From positions 310,001 to 374,000 of the forward strand of contig JAPDOI010000132.1 of assembly GCA_029168955.1 (NCBI GenBank): DNA of 64,000 nt. The letters run 5' to 3'. Positions within the stretch are counted from its first letter, which is position 1. Each line of letters opens with the position of its first letter. Position numbers and translations under genes: made by a program. The notes beneath the pieces were generated by a model. That model was given only the letters and a program-made list of their open reading frames with translations. It made no database searches and had not been told where the DNA came from. Of the stretch, positions 45,774 to 56,404 are shown piece after piece. The stretch is from Aplectana chamaeleonis. Taxonomy: Eukaryota; Nematoda; Chromadorea; Rhabditida; Cosmocercidae.

Positions 45774-47920
45774 CTTACTTGACTTACTTTTGACTTAATC
45801 GGTTGGCTTTCGCCTGACGCGGTCATTCCGCATCTTCACCGAGGTGTGCCGTCCTAGTAGTCAGCCGTGTCCATTTTTCACGGTCTTCAGCCACAATTTG
45901 AACACATTCCATCCAGCTGTCACTATTCCATTCCCTGCGAAACGAAACATCGCGCCTGAACTGTCTTCCGATGCCGAGTGACTTCAAATCCTCTTTAACC
46001 ACATCCGTCCAGAACTTTCGCCTACGCCCAGGTGGCCGTTTCCAGACAGGATTTGGAAGCATTTTTAAAGCGCGTTGTACGAGACGATCCGGCGTTCTTC
46101 TTAGTATATGCCCGAGCAGTCGAAGTCGACTTTCCATTGCTGCTTGAGATGGCGTTGGGAGGTGCTGGCACCTCCCTCGTGTTAAGCGTTGATGTACTGC
46201 GTCGATTTCCTTGTAAAGGTCTTCGTTATGACATACACGCGGCCAGAAATATCCCAGCAAACGCCTAAAAGCTTCCTCTCCGTGCAATCCAACCTTTCCA
46301 TCTGCGTCTTCGGTGCTGCCCACGTCTCGATCCGTACATCATGATAGGGCGAATAGCGGATAGGTAGACGCGCAACTTGACTTCCTTCGCGATGGTGGTA
46401 GACCACAAACACTTGGTTAGAATTGAATGCAGACGTAGCTTTGGCACATCGTTGTCGAATATCCGCTGCATAACTACCATCGTTCTTCAGCAAACAGCCC
46501 AAATAACGAAATCGTCCACCAGTTCGATACGTTGTCCGTCCACACAAACTCCCGTTGAAGGCCTCTGAGAGACCCACATCTGCTTGCATTTGTCGGGACG
46601 AAGACGAAGTCCATAGGCTGCGGCATACTTCGAAACGAGGTTCACAATCCTTTGCAGTTTTGCGTTGTTTTCAGCGAATAACACAATGTCGTCGGCGTAC
46701 TCCAGGTCGACAAGGGAGCGTCCTGATGGTGTTAGGATCACATCCGCAGGAAACTGTTCTGCAACTCTACGCATGATGTCATCAACGGCGAAGTTGAAAG
46801 AAAGGTCCTGCAACAGCTCCTTGCCTTACTCCTGTTATCACCTCGAAAGCTGACGTAAATCCGTCAGGTGTACGAACTGCTGCTGTTGTTCCTTTGTTCA
46901 TGTCCTCGATTAACCGAACATACTTTTCCGGGACTCCATCTGCTCGCAGAGCATTGGAGCAGACGATCAGGATGAGGAGAGTCGAACGCGGCTTCAAAGA
47001 CCAAAGAAGCCAGCTGTAATGGCTTCGAAAACCGCTGCCAGAATTCAATTACTCTTCTCACGACGAACACTTGGTCGATGGTCGATCTTCCAGGTCGAAA
47101 ACCGGCTTGCTCATCTCTGGTCGTTCCTTCACGATATTTGATAAGTCGCTCGAGAATGATACGTTCTAAAACCTTTTACATGACACGAAGTAGAGAGATT
47201 CCTCTATAGTTCTTGGATAACTTCTTGTGAAGAGGTACGATGATCGGATAACTTCTTGTGAAGAGGTACGATGATCGCATGTCTCCACGAATCAGGTATC
47301 CTTTCGATCATCCATATAGCACTGGATGGTGTTGGTCATTTCACGAATCCCAGACGGAGGAAGAGCTTTCAGCATTTCAGCAGTGATGTTGTCATCTCCA
47401 CCTGCCTTTCCATTCTTCATTTTCCGGACACAATCCAAAACTTCAGACTCAGTCGGCGGTTCCTCACTGACATCGTAATGTGCTCTCTGAACATGCGGGA
47501 GCTCAGGTACTGATGGCGCTGGACGATTCAGTAGTGAACTGAAGTAATCCTTCCATATTGGCAGCGTCGCATCACCAACTGCAACTCCATTGGTAGTGTT
47601 CAGGACAGGAGAACATCTTCATCTTCCCGCTATACTGTCGCAGCAACGTGTAGGCTTTCCTCGGATTCTTCTCCTCCCAAGCCTTCTCGAACTCCTTAGC
47701 TCTACACGTCCACTCTCCTTCCCGGTCACTTTGAAGCTGCCGACGCAACTTCCTCCTCAGACGCTTCTCCTCCACGAAGTTTCCTGCAGTTCGGAGAGCA
47801 CATACTCTGTTGTAGGTAGATGTTGTTTCTTCTGAGACGTAGGCGAACTTCTTCTTAGGCTGTACAACCGGGAGTGCCTCTTTCGAAGCGTCCTGGATGC
47901 ACTTGACAAAAGAATGGCAT

Positions 47921-48362
47921 CTTTCATAGTCCTCACCGCAAGCGCGGCACGCGCGTGACGCGCGGGAGGGGCGGTGGACTATGAAAGTTCTTACCGCGCG
48001 GCACGCGCGTGACGCGCGGTAAGAACTTTCGTAGTCCATCAGCACCGCCATAGCGGCGCCGCCTAAACCGCCGTGGCGGTTTTACCGTTTCAATCAATAA
48101 CTGCTTCTCGATTTGAATCCACTCCAACATAAATAATTCTGGGACATTCCTGCGCCACCGCATACGCAAATGCAAGCGAGGAATTTCTGTACAAGTCCCA
48201 GTTGAGGCCCGACTTTTACCCGCACCGCGATGGCGGTGCCGCTGGAGATTTCATAGTGGCTTTCCGCTCGTCCCGCGCGTGCCGCGCGGTGAAAAGTTTC
48301 ATAGTCCACCGCTCGTCCCGCGCGTCACGCGCGTGCCGCGCTTGCGGTGAGGACTATGAAAG
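47921..48362. mobile_element. MITE with complex palindromes, inserted in the RTE
   Basis: CTTTCATAGTCCTCACCGCA at the left is mirrored by TGCGGTGAGGACTATGAAAG at the right. Arms continue through GCGCGGCACGCGCGTGACGC. Internal palindromes repeat the same themes (GGACTATGAAAGTTCTTACC, TGGCGGTGCC). It separates RDADWH from SFVKCIQDA in the RTE protein, which would otherwise be contiguous. Flanks GGCAT and GCCAT may be an imperfect short duplication. Confidence 0.85.
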
Positions 48363-49004
48363 ATGCCAATCCGCATCGCGAAGTTTCTTCTTAGTCCGTA
48401 CTCCGATGTGAATAGAAACGCGTTGTCGAAAATTCCTTCTGCACTCTTCATCTCTGAGACTTGTCATGTCAATCCTCTGGAGAGGCTGAGCCCCTCGCTT
48501 CCTCATATGAATCCTCGCAGTGAAGTTCAACAGAACAGGACGGTGATCCGAATCGAATGCGACATCCCACACAGCTCTAGATCTTCGAATGTCCGATACT
48601 GGAATATTCCTCGTCAGGACATAGTCAAGCTGTAGTTTCAAAGTTGTCATCTTCCGCTTCCGCTGCTCTTCTGGAGATAGCTGGGTTGGTCCCTGCCACG
48701 TAAGCTGATGGCGGCGATGATTCCTCTTGAATTTCGATGCAATAATCAGACCACTGCGTTCACAAAAGTCGACAAGGCGGTAGCCATTGTCCGATGTTTG
48801 CTCCACTGGGTAGAACCATTTACCGAGTACTTCGGATTCCTGATCAAGCCCCATCTTCGCATTTGCGTCAATCCCCACGACAACAGCATGTTGACAAGGT
48901 ATCCTGGCCAGCAACGTATTGAGTTCCTCATAAAACGCATCCTTCGAATTGTCCTCGGCGGTTTCAGTGGGCGCATGAGCACTCACTATCCACAGATCTC
49001 GCAT
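48354..49004 (-). pseudogene. RTE endonuclease (AP-type) domain
   Basis: The frame encodes LWIVSAHAPTETAE, VVGIDANAKMG, LTWQGPTQLSPE, LKLQLDYVLTRNI and AFDSDHRPVLLNF. These are the metal-binding and catalytic blocks of AP-type endonucleases (SAHAPT, IDANAKMG, DYVL, SDHRP). The final catalytic Asp and His are present. The N-terminal beta strand with the first catalytic Glu is missing because the copy is truncated near 49038. The reading frame is then interrupted by the MITE. Confidence 0.85.
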
Positions 49005-49038
49005 TTGGCACGTGTTATACAGGAGGGGTCTTCTACAC
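48995..49038. repeat. Direct repeat of about 44 bp at the RTE 5' junction, copy 1
   Basis: The string containing CTCGCATTTGGCACGTG and GGAGGGGTCTTCTACAC is repeated at 49406-49450. This copy ends exactly where the RTE target duplication begins. Confidence 0.75.
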
Positions 49039-49050
49039 AGACCCCTCTGA
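49039..49050. repeat. RTE target-site duplication, right
   Basis: AGACCCCTCTGA, identical to 45762-45773. Confidence 0.7.
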
Positions 49051-49155
49051 ACAGAGTTATTGCTCCTTGAAGATGTGTGTATTTCTAGGGTGAAAAATTG
49101 GTGGACGAGTTTTCTCAGTTCTGTAATTACAGGCTATAAAACGACGAAATTCACT

Positions 49156-49282
49156 TGGTTCCTACGCGTGCTGGTGTGGAGCGGAGGTTAGAGACAGTGA
49201 GAGAGCGTAGGGCAGACGTAGGCCGAGGCGTCGCGCGCGCCGCTCGCGCCTCGAGTGATGTGACTTTCGACGTTTTATAGAG
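49156..49282 (-). repeat. Inverted-repeat arm flanking the nested RTE region (right)
   Basis: Reverse-complement partner of 45392-45520. Confidence 0.6.
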
Positions 49283-49405
49283 GGTATCTTCATTCGCAAT
49301 CGTTGCGCTAGGGTGAGATCCATTTAGCCGCTACCGACTTCGGAGATTTGGTAGGGGTCCGGCCTGTGATGGTCGCTTATATCTCGCTTATTTTGAGGAA
49401 TTTAG

Positions 49406-49450
49406 ATCTCGCATTTGGCACGTGTTATACAGGAGGGGTCTTCTACACAA
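49406..49450. repeat. Direct repeat of about 44 bp, copy 2
   Basis: Near-identical to 48995-49038. It lies outside the RTE, about 355 bp beyond its target duplication. Confidence 0.75.
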
Positions 49451-49784
49451 TTACTTGGAAATCTCAAAATTCATATCTGAGGGTGTACTTTGCCTTTAAT
49501 GAGGGAGCGGCATGGGGGCCAGTAGTGCATCGTATACAGCTAGGACTGTCTGGGGCGTTCAAAACATTTAGCAGATTCGCAGCAGGATCTCGGCGCCAAA
49601 AACCTCGAAACTGAAGATCGCGGTGCCAGGGTGTTCGCGTCAGGTTCGAGGATCGCGGCAGGTACCCGGTAGGTTCACGGTAAACAGAAGGTTAGCGGTA
49701 TGTTCGTGGCTGGTTCGAGGCAAGTTTTGCCAGAGCATTTCTCTCCTCATATTGGGCAGTCACAACGAACCCCGACCACTTACA

Positions 49785-51340
49785 TGGTGGCAAAGAACCC
49801 TCCCATCTATTCGCCGGGTAAAAAATGAAATCTTCCGCCTATTTTCCTTTCTAGGCTTTTGCCCGTTGCGGTAATGCTTCTGTATTTCTTGAGGTCCGTG
49901 ACGGATAGATCCTTGTGAAGAGGTACTATGATCGTACGTCTCCACGATCCGGGTATCATTTCGTTCTTCCATATTGCACGAATGGTGCTGGCTATTTGAC
50001 GAAACCCAAAAGGAGAAAAAATTACCATCATTTTAGCAGTGATGTTGTCATTTTTACTTGCCTTTCCATTCTTCGTTTTACGGATAGAAATTAAAACTCC
50101 AGACTAAGTAGGCGGTTCCTCAATGGCATCGTAATGTACTCTCTGAACATGCGGGAACTTATGTTGGACACAGATGGTGCTGGATGATCCGGTAGCGTAC
50201 TCAGTTAATCCTATATTGGCAGCATCGCTTCAGAAACTGAAACTCTATTGGTAGTGTTCAGGACAGGAGAACATCTCTTCATCTTCCCGCTAAACTGGCG
50301 CAACAACTTGTAGGCTCCCCTCGGATACTTCTCCGCAACAGTCTTTCCGAACTTCATACCTCTGCACGCCCACTCTCTTTCGTTTTAGAGCTGCCGTCGT
50401 AACACCCTCCTCATACGCTTCTCTTTCACAAAGTTTCTAGAAGTCTGGCGAGCACATATTTTGTTGCAAGTACATGCTGTCTTCGCGGAGACGTAGGCGT
50501 ACATGAAAACAGTGGTCGCGATGAAAAACGTCATCGAAAAAAAAACTATAAAAATCAGCTTAGTTCGAAAACAGCTAAAAAACTATTAAGGTAGCGCGGT
50601 GAAAAAACGGGGTAGAATCAGAATATTTAGCGCCCAAAGAAGCCAGTTCCTGGACACGGCGAAAAAGATCGCAGTCTCATGCCGAGCAGTCAAAAATCAT
50701 CGACATTCAGAGGGAGAAACAAATGCAAATTTATCTAATAAAAACTGTTGAACAATTAAAGAAAGCACTTCAGTCAATGTTTTTGATTAGATGTGTACAT
50801 GAATCGAAGGTCCATTGATTGAAACTCAGTTTCAAGCCAGCTGATGTTCTTTATATGAGAGGTCATCGATGCCGATGATGTGGAGTGGGCTCGTCCACCA
50901 CCAAAAGACAAGAAAGTTCAGGCTTCAAATTTCGCCCAAAACAGTGGTTTTTTTTGCAATTTTTCTCTTATACGTCCTACTACTCGAGACCCAGGAAATG
51001 GTTTATAGAAAAAAAGACGACAAGCATACTTGATGGCGACCACTGCCTTTAATTTTGAGCTGAATGACCGAAAATGCTTCTTTATAAGTGTTCTGGATGC
51101 ACTTTGCAGAAGAATATGCATTGTCAATACTTCCTCCGAAATTTCCACGCAATAATCAGACCACTTCTCTGACATAAGTCCACAAGTCGGTGAACATCGC
51201 TTGATGCTTGCTCTACTGGGGGGAACTTTCACAAACTTTCAATTCTCATCTTCGCGTTTCTGTCAACCCCCACGGCAACAGCATCTTGGTCAGCGACGAG
51301 TTGAGTTCCTCATGGAACGCATTTTTCTAACCGTCTCTTT
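49785..51340 (-). pseudogene. Second RTE copy, strongly decayed and interrupted
   Basis: Plus-strand text such as TCCTTGTGAAGAGGTACTAT and GTAGTGTTCAGGACAGGAGA matches the 47.2-47.7 kb part of the larger RTE. 51130-51340 matches its endonuclease region (GCAATAATCAGACCACT). The order is preserved, with a TIR-1 element (50503-51052) inserted between. Many stops are present. Confidence 0.75.
50503..51052. mobile_element. Inverted-repeat DNA element, family TIR-1, copy c
   Basis: GAAAACAGTGGTCGCGATGA at the left is mirrored by GGCGACCACTGCCTTTAA at the right. It is collinear with 3815-4353. It interrupts the RTE copy between sequence matching 47.85 kb and sequence matching 47.88 kb of the larger RTE. 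Confidence 0.8.
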
Positions 51341-52642
51341 ATACTTACAGCTAGCGCACAGCCTCCCATTTTCCAATCATTATTGTTACCGCAGTGGATG
51401 GTATGCTCTCCGACGCTGATAACTGGTCTATTCAAGAGGCGAGCAAATGATGCTCAGAAATATCTCAAAAGTCTAGTTAGCGCAGTTTGTTAGATATCAC
51501 TGTACAATGACCGGCAATTCAGGGTGGCGAAACTGTGGCTTGTGGCCAGAGACTCCATGAACTCCCTAGGCACAGAGCCTAAGGTGTTACGGAATAGTGG
51601 TATTCGTTGGCCGCATAGCAACACACTTATGTGCTGCTGTCCGGCCAGTGAATGGAAAAACAGCTATATAGATGTGCGTACTATACCGCTCGATTTTTCC
51701 CGTGTATACTCAAACGTCTCCAGGGTTTAGTATACGTAGGTGCACCAATTACACCCCGCTGAACAATATGGGGCCAAATACGAGCAGATGCCCTGCGAGC
51801 ACCCAGAGGTAGTCTCGGGCACGCAAGCTACATCAATGTGATGGCGGCTCGTATCTAAATAAGACACCCAATATTTCATGCTCATGTTGAAGAGCACTGC
51901 AGTAGGCGGGGTTTTTTAGAAACATTCTCAGTGCTCAACAACTTGTACTTCCGTCCACGAGGCTTCCAGTACGTTTTCGTCTGAAGGCGACTACATCAGT
52001 GATGTAACTTTTATACTTTAATCTGCCACTGTAGTGTCAGATCATTGGAAAATGCCGTATTCCTAACTGTACAGTTTACATGCACCTTAGTCCAGTCGTT
52101 AAAACGCTGGTGCTTGACGCTGGACGGCTGGCGCATGCAACGCGTCCGAGGAGGGCACGTGGTTAACGACGGCATTGATAATATTAGTGATGGCAGCTAC
52201 TGCCGCTGTGCCTCCACTTTCAGCAAGAGGCCGACTGCAGTGGTCGCTGGGGAGTCAGATCAATAACAAATGTTGAAGATGCAAACCCCAGAGTCACTTG
52301 GCGCTAGACGTTTGCTATGGATGGAACCTGAGCAGAGCATGCTGCCGGACATTTACACCAGGGCGTGGGGTATGAAAGTGTGCGATCAAAAAACAAAACA
52401 TAAGAAGCCAGAGGTAGATCGTTGCTTGCTGTCGGCATAAAAATTGCGACCCTTCCTTCCCTTACGTTCTTACCCACTGCTCCTTCTTGCGATTTGTAAA
52501 GCTCCCGAACGATTGTTCTCGCTTTACCATATCTATCATTATAAGGTAAAACGCACTCGCATTTTAGGTGCTGTTTCCCTTGTTGAGCAACACCATGCCC
52601 TTGTTATCAATAAATGAAATAAGCTCTGGTAAACCCCTAGTG
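51341..52642. other. Intergenic, no recognised feature
   Basis: About 1.3 kb. Open frames are at most 73 codons and show no motifs. No repeat family is recognised. Confidence 0.3.
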
Positions 52643-52766
52643 ACCTGTCGGTTTTGATTATCACCAGCAGCGGAGCGGTGGACCTCGGTGAAATACAATT
52701 AGCGATAAGGAGTTTTCGACAAAAAAGCCACCGCTCCGCGCTGTGATAATGAGAAACAGGGATTCA
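52643..52766. repeat. Palindromic MITE-like element
   Basis: ATTATCACCAGCAGCGGAGC followed by GGTGG is mirrored by CCACC then GCTCCGCGCTGTGATAAT. The arms are about 25 bp with an outer CCTGT/ACAGG match. The loop is about 47 bp. Confidence 0.6.
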
Positions 52767-53079
52767 CATGAAATGAAGCAGAGTCTATGGGCGTGAATGT
52801 TCATGTTTTTGTGAAGCAGATTTCGATAAGCTCAGACTTTCAGTGTGTATAAAACTGGTTTTTGGGAGTTAGTGAATCGAAATGACTGAGCGGTTGTAGT
52901 AAATGACGAATAGAGAAGGTGTGAAAGTGGAGTTGTTTTCTCAGATTGGTCTCTGGAATTCCGCGTCATTCTCAAAACGCGTCGCACGCTCCACAAGATA
53001 CATGTTTCTCTATTATATGTTTTCTTAGCTACAAAATGTTAAGATTCAGCATGGAAAGATTGAAAAACCTTTTTTGAAA
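52767..53079. other. Flank of minisatellite array 2, no recognised feature
   Basis: About 310 bp with no open frame or repeat that I recognise. Confidence 0.3.
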
Positions 53080-54400
53080 CTTTTACACCCTTGGTGACGT
53101 CCTGCCTACATTCTATGACGTCCTGCACACTCTCGCTAGAGTTCAGCACATTTTATATGGCGTCCTACACACTCCCACTGAGGTCCCGCACAATTTTTAT
53201 GACGTCCTGCACACTCCCACTGGGGACCTGCGCATTTTCTATGACGCCCTGCTCACTCTCATTTGAGTTCTGCACACATTCTATGACGTCCTGCACGCTC
53301 CCACTCTGGTCCTGCACACTTTTTATATGACAAACTGCACACTCCCACTGGGGAACTGCGCACTTTCTATGACGCCTTGCTCACTCCCATTTGGGTCCTG
53401 CGCACTTTCTATGACGCCCTGCACACTCCCCATGGGGTCCTGCACACTTTCTATGACGCCGTGCACGCTCCCACTGTGGTCCTGCACACTTTATGTGACG
53501 TCCTGCATGCTCCCGCTGGAGTCCTGCACACTTTCTATGACGTCCTGCACGCTCCCACTGTGGTCCTGCACACTTTTTATATGACAAACTGCACACTCCC
53601 ACTGGGGACCTGCGCATTTTCTATGACGCCCTGCTCACGCTCATTTGAGTTCTGCACACATTCTATGACGTCCTGCACGCTCCCACTGTGGTCCTGCACA
53701 CTTTTTATATGACAAACTGCACACTCCCACTGGGGAACTGCGCACTTTCTATGACGCCTTGCTCACTCCCATTTGGGTCCTGCGCACTTTCTATGACGCC
53801 CTGCACACTCCCCATGGGGTCCTGCACACTTTCTATGACGCCGTGCACGCTCCCACTGTGGTCCTGCACACTTTATGTGACGTCCTGCACGCTCCCGCTG
53901 GAGTCCTGCACACTTTCTATGACGTCCTGCACGCTCCCACTGTGGTCCTGCACACTTTTTATATGACGAACTGCACACTCCCACTGGGGACCTGCGCACT
54001 TTCTATGACGCCTTTCTCACTCCCATTTGGGTCCTGCGCACTTTCTATGACGCCCTGCACACTCCCCCTGGGGTCCTGCACACTTTCTATGACGCCGTGC
54101 ACGCTCCCACTGTGGTCCTGCACACTTTCTGTGAAGTCCTGCATACTTTCTGTGACGTACTGCACACTCCCATTTGGATAATGCACACTTTCTATGACGT
54201 CCTGCACAGTCCCACTGGGGTCCTGCACACTTTAGAAGACGTTCTGCACACTCCTAGTGGGATGCTGTACACCCCCACTACGGTCGTGCACACTTTCCAA
54301 GACGTCCTGCACACTCCTACTGGGGTGCTGCACACTTTCTATGACGTCCAGCACACTCCCACTGAGATCCTGCACACTATCGGTAACGTACATAATGGTA
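53080..54400 (+). repeat. Minisatellite of 42-bp units with a 382-bp higher-order repeat (array 2)
   Basis: About 31 units. The core is CACTTTCTATGACGTCCTGC followed by ACACTCCCACTGGGGTCCTG. From about 53200 to 53960 a block of nine variant units repeats almost exactly with a 382-bp offset; for example the TATATGACAAACTGC variant lies at 53325 and 53707. The units align with array 1 (27885-28690) without gaps. Long frames are open only because the unit is 14 codons. Confidence 0.92.
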
Positions 54401-54975
54401 CCATTTCATAACGATTCTGATTCCCAAGATCAGCGGGACACACATAAACTCAGACAGACACCCAACGGGACACATATACTCAGGCAGAAAATGGTCACTC
54501 AACCGGTCACTTCTTGGGTGCAATTCAGTGCAAATCATAGTGAACGGTTGTGTCCCCGACAAGTTTTGGGGGCGGAGCTCGGTTTTCACCACCCGGTCAG
54601 CCTAATCGAGATTCGAAACGCAGTTCCTTATGACCCGGGCAACCCCTAGCCATGGCACATTGAATTCTCAATCAAACCCTTGCCGTATAGGCCGCACAAT
54701 TATGCATAGGGTAACTGCGCTACCAACTGGAGTGATCAAGTGGACTTGCACTCGCTCAAATCCTTGGATCATGAAAGCGAGGGGTTCCCATGTCAATCGA
54801 TAGGGCATGGAAGGAACACACGCTGGATCTGCACCCATAGCTCAATTTTTCTGAAAGGGCCCACACTCTTGCCGGGTGATGGACCTGAGTTACACTCTAG
54901 GTAATCAATAGAGCGCATTCGAGTAGAGCAAGGGCAGAACCGGGCGCGTTTATACGTCATCACTGGTTTGAGCAC
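54401..54975. other. Spacer between array 2 and the hAT-like element
   Basis: CAGACAGACACCCAACGGGA-type low-complexity sequence near 54440-54490, otherwise nothing recognised. Confidence 0.3.
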
Positions 54976-54983
54976 CCTCGCAC
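54976..54983. repeat. 8-bp target-site duplication, left
   Basis: CCTCGCAC, identical to 61690-61697. Confidence 0.9.
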
Positions 54984-55660
54984 CAGGGATGAGCGGAATT
55001 CCGATTTCCGAATTCCGATTTCCGATGGTTTTTGGCCTTCCGATTTCCGATTTCCGATTTCCGGAAAAAAGCCTAAAATGCGGAAAAAAATCGGAAATAT
55101 CGGAATTTAGGTTTTTGAACCCTTTTCCTTGCCAAGTTCTTAGGGATATCTGGGGCGGTGAATTCGAATTCGAGGCCCGTCTTCACTTTTCAGAAAGCTA
55201 AGGTTGAGTGCATTTACAGGAAAGTTATTCAATAACATCCTACTGTCTACATATGTTTGCCTAACTATGTGTGTGGGTCTGTGTGTGTTTGTGAGAATGA
55301 ACTGGAATTCGGTGGTTTTTTCTCCAACAATGAAGATATTCGGTTTGTTGTTATTATGGTGTGATGGCGTGTACTGATAACACGATCAGTTCCCTATATA
55401 AAAGCTTGCTGAAAGAGTTCATGAACGGTTTCATTTGAGATTTAAGGCCCGCTGTGAGTTTCTCGAGGGGAGTGTGCGGGACTTCACTGGTAAGTAATTC
55501 CTGACAGAGTTACATGCTAATGCTCTCGGCTTTAGATGTGCTCTCGGCAACCTGCCTTAACAACTTTAAGTTACATTTGACCTTAAACATTGGATATATG
55601 CTCCACGGTGCGAGTTGAGTTACACGTGACATAAAGCACTGGCGTGTAACCTAAATGTAT

Positions 55661-56272
55661 CTATCAAAAAGGGGTCTTCCAAGCGAAAGAGGTTTGGTTG
55701 GCGTCAGAAACGTCCCAACAAAGAGAACAATAGGTAAGTAGATTGAGGAGAGTCTACAAAAAGTGAACAATATTCTCTGAGAGTAATTTTTCTTGGTGAA
55801 CACTTCTTAACAGCGGAAACAAACCGTTGTGGCATTTTACGATGATGGGTATAGTGTCTTTCGGAAAAAGCACTTCTATTCGTTTAGCGAGATTTTACGG
55901 GATTACTCTTGCTTAATGCTGTATTTCTATTTTATTGTTTTGCTTCTCCTTACAGCAAGACCTAACAGTCTGTCTAAGTCTTTGCGACGTCATCTTCTAT
56001 TCTGATGGTAAGAGTTAGGTTTACATGCACATACGTTTAAACGGTTCTTGCGTAATCAAGACCATTATTGGAACCACGGAAAGCTTCTGTGTAGAACACC
56101 ACAACGGTTTGTTTTTTCGCTGTTAAGAAGTGTTCACCAAGAAAAATTACTCTCAGAGAATATTGTTCACTTTGTAGCCTCTCCTCACCCTACTTACCTA
56201 TTGTTCTCTTTTTGTTGGGACGTTTCTGACGCCAACCAAACCTCTTTCGCTTGGAAGACCCCTTTTTGATAG
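55661..56272. repeat. Large inverted repeat with arms of about 172 bp
   Basis: The left arm 55661-55832 begins CTATCAAAAAGGGGTCTTCC. The right arm 56099-56272 ends GGAAGACCCCTTTTTGATAG. The arms match along their length with few differences (for example GTGAACAATATTCTCTGAGA and its complement). The loop is 266 bp and non-coding. It may be a foldback element inserted in the hAT-like element. Confidence 0.9.
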
Positions 56273-56404
56273 AATTGTTCACTTTTTATTGATATTACGA
56301 AGTAATATCTATGAAAAAATCTTCAATATTTTTCAAATAGCATTGATTGCTATAATAATCAGTAAGCAACAAACTTGTAGCGCACGCTACGAGTTAAGCG
56401 CTAC

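Larger units (their letters stand above)
45774..49038 (-). mobile_element. RTE-type non-LTR retrotransposon, nearly complete but frameshifted
   Basis: The minus strand encodes the endonuclease (49004-48354), then a linker (TSTYNRVCALRTAGNF, KEFEKAWEEKNPRKAYTLLR). RT follows: AFEVITGVRQGAVAGPFF, LEYADDIVLFAENNAKLQRI and MWVSQRPSTGVCVDGQRIEL. The C-terminal region has LRLLGHILRRTPDRLVQRA. It ends in a GTAAGTCAAGTAAGTCA-type tail. Twelve-base duplications AGACCCCTCTGA flank it. RT is split over at least four frames, and the conserved Asp block reads FEAAFDSPHPDRLL. A 442-bp MITE is inserted at 47921. Not active. Related fragments lie at 10.5, 15.7-21.3 and 49.8-51.3 kb. Confidence 0.88.
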
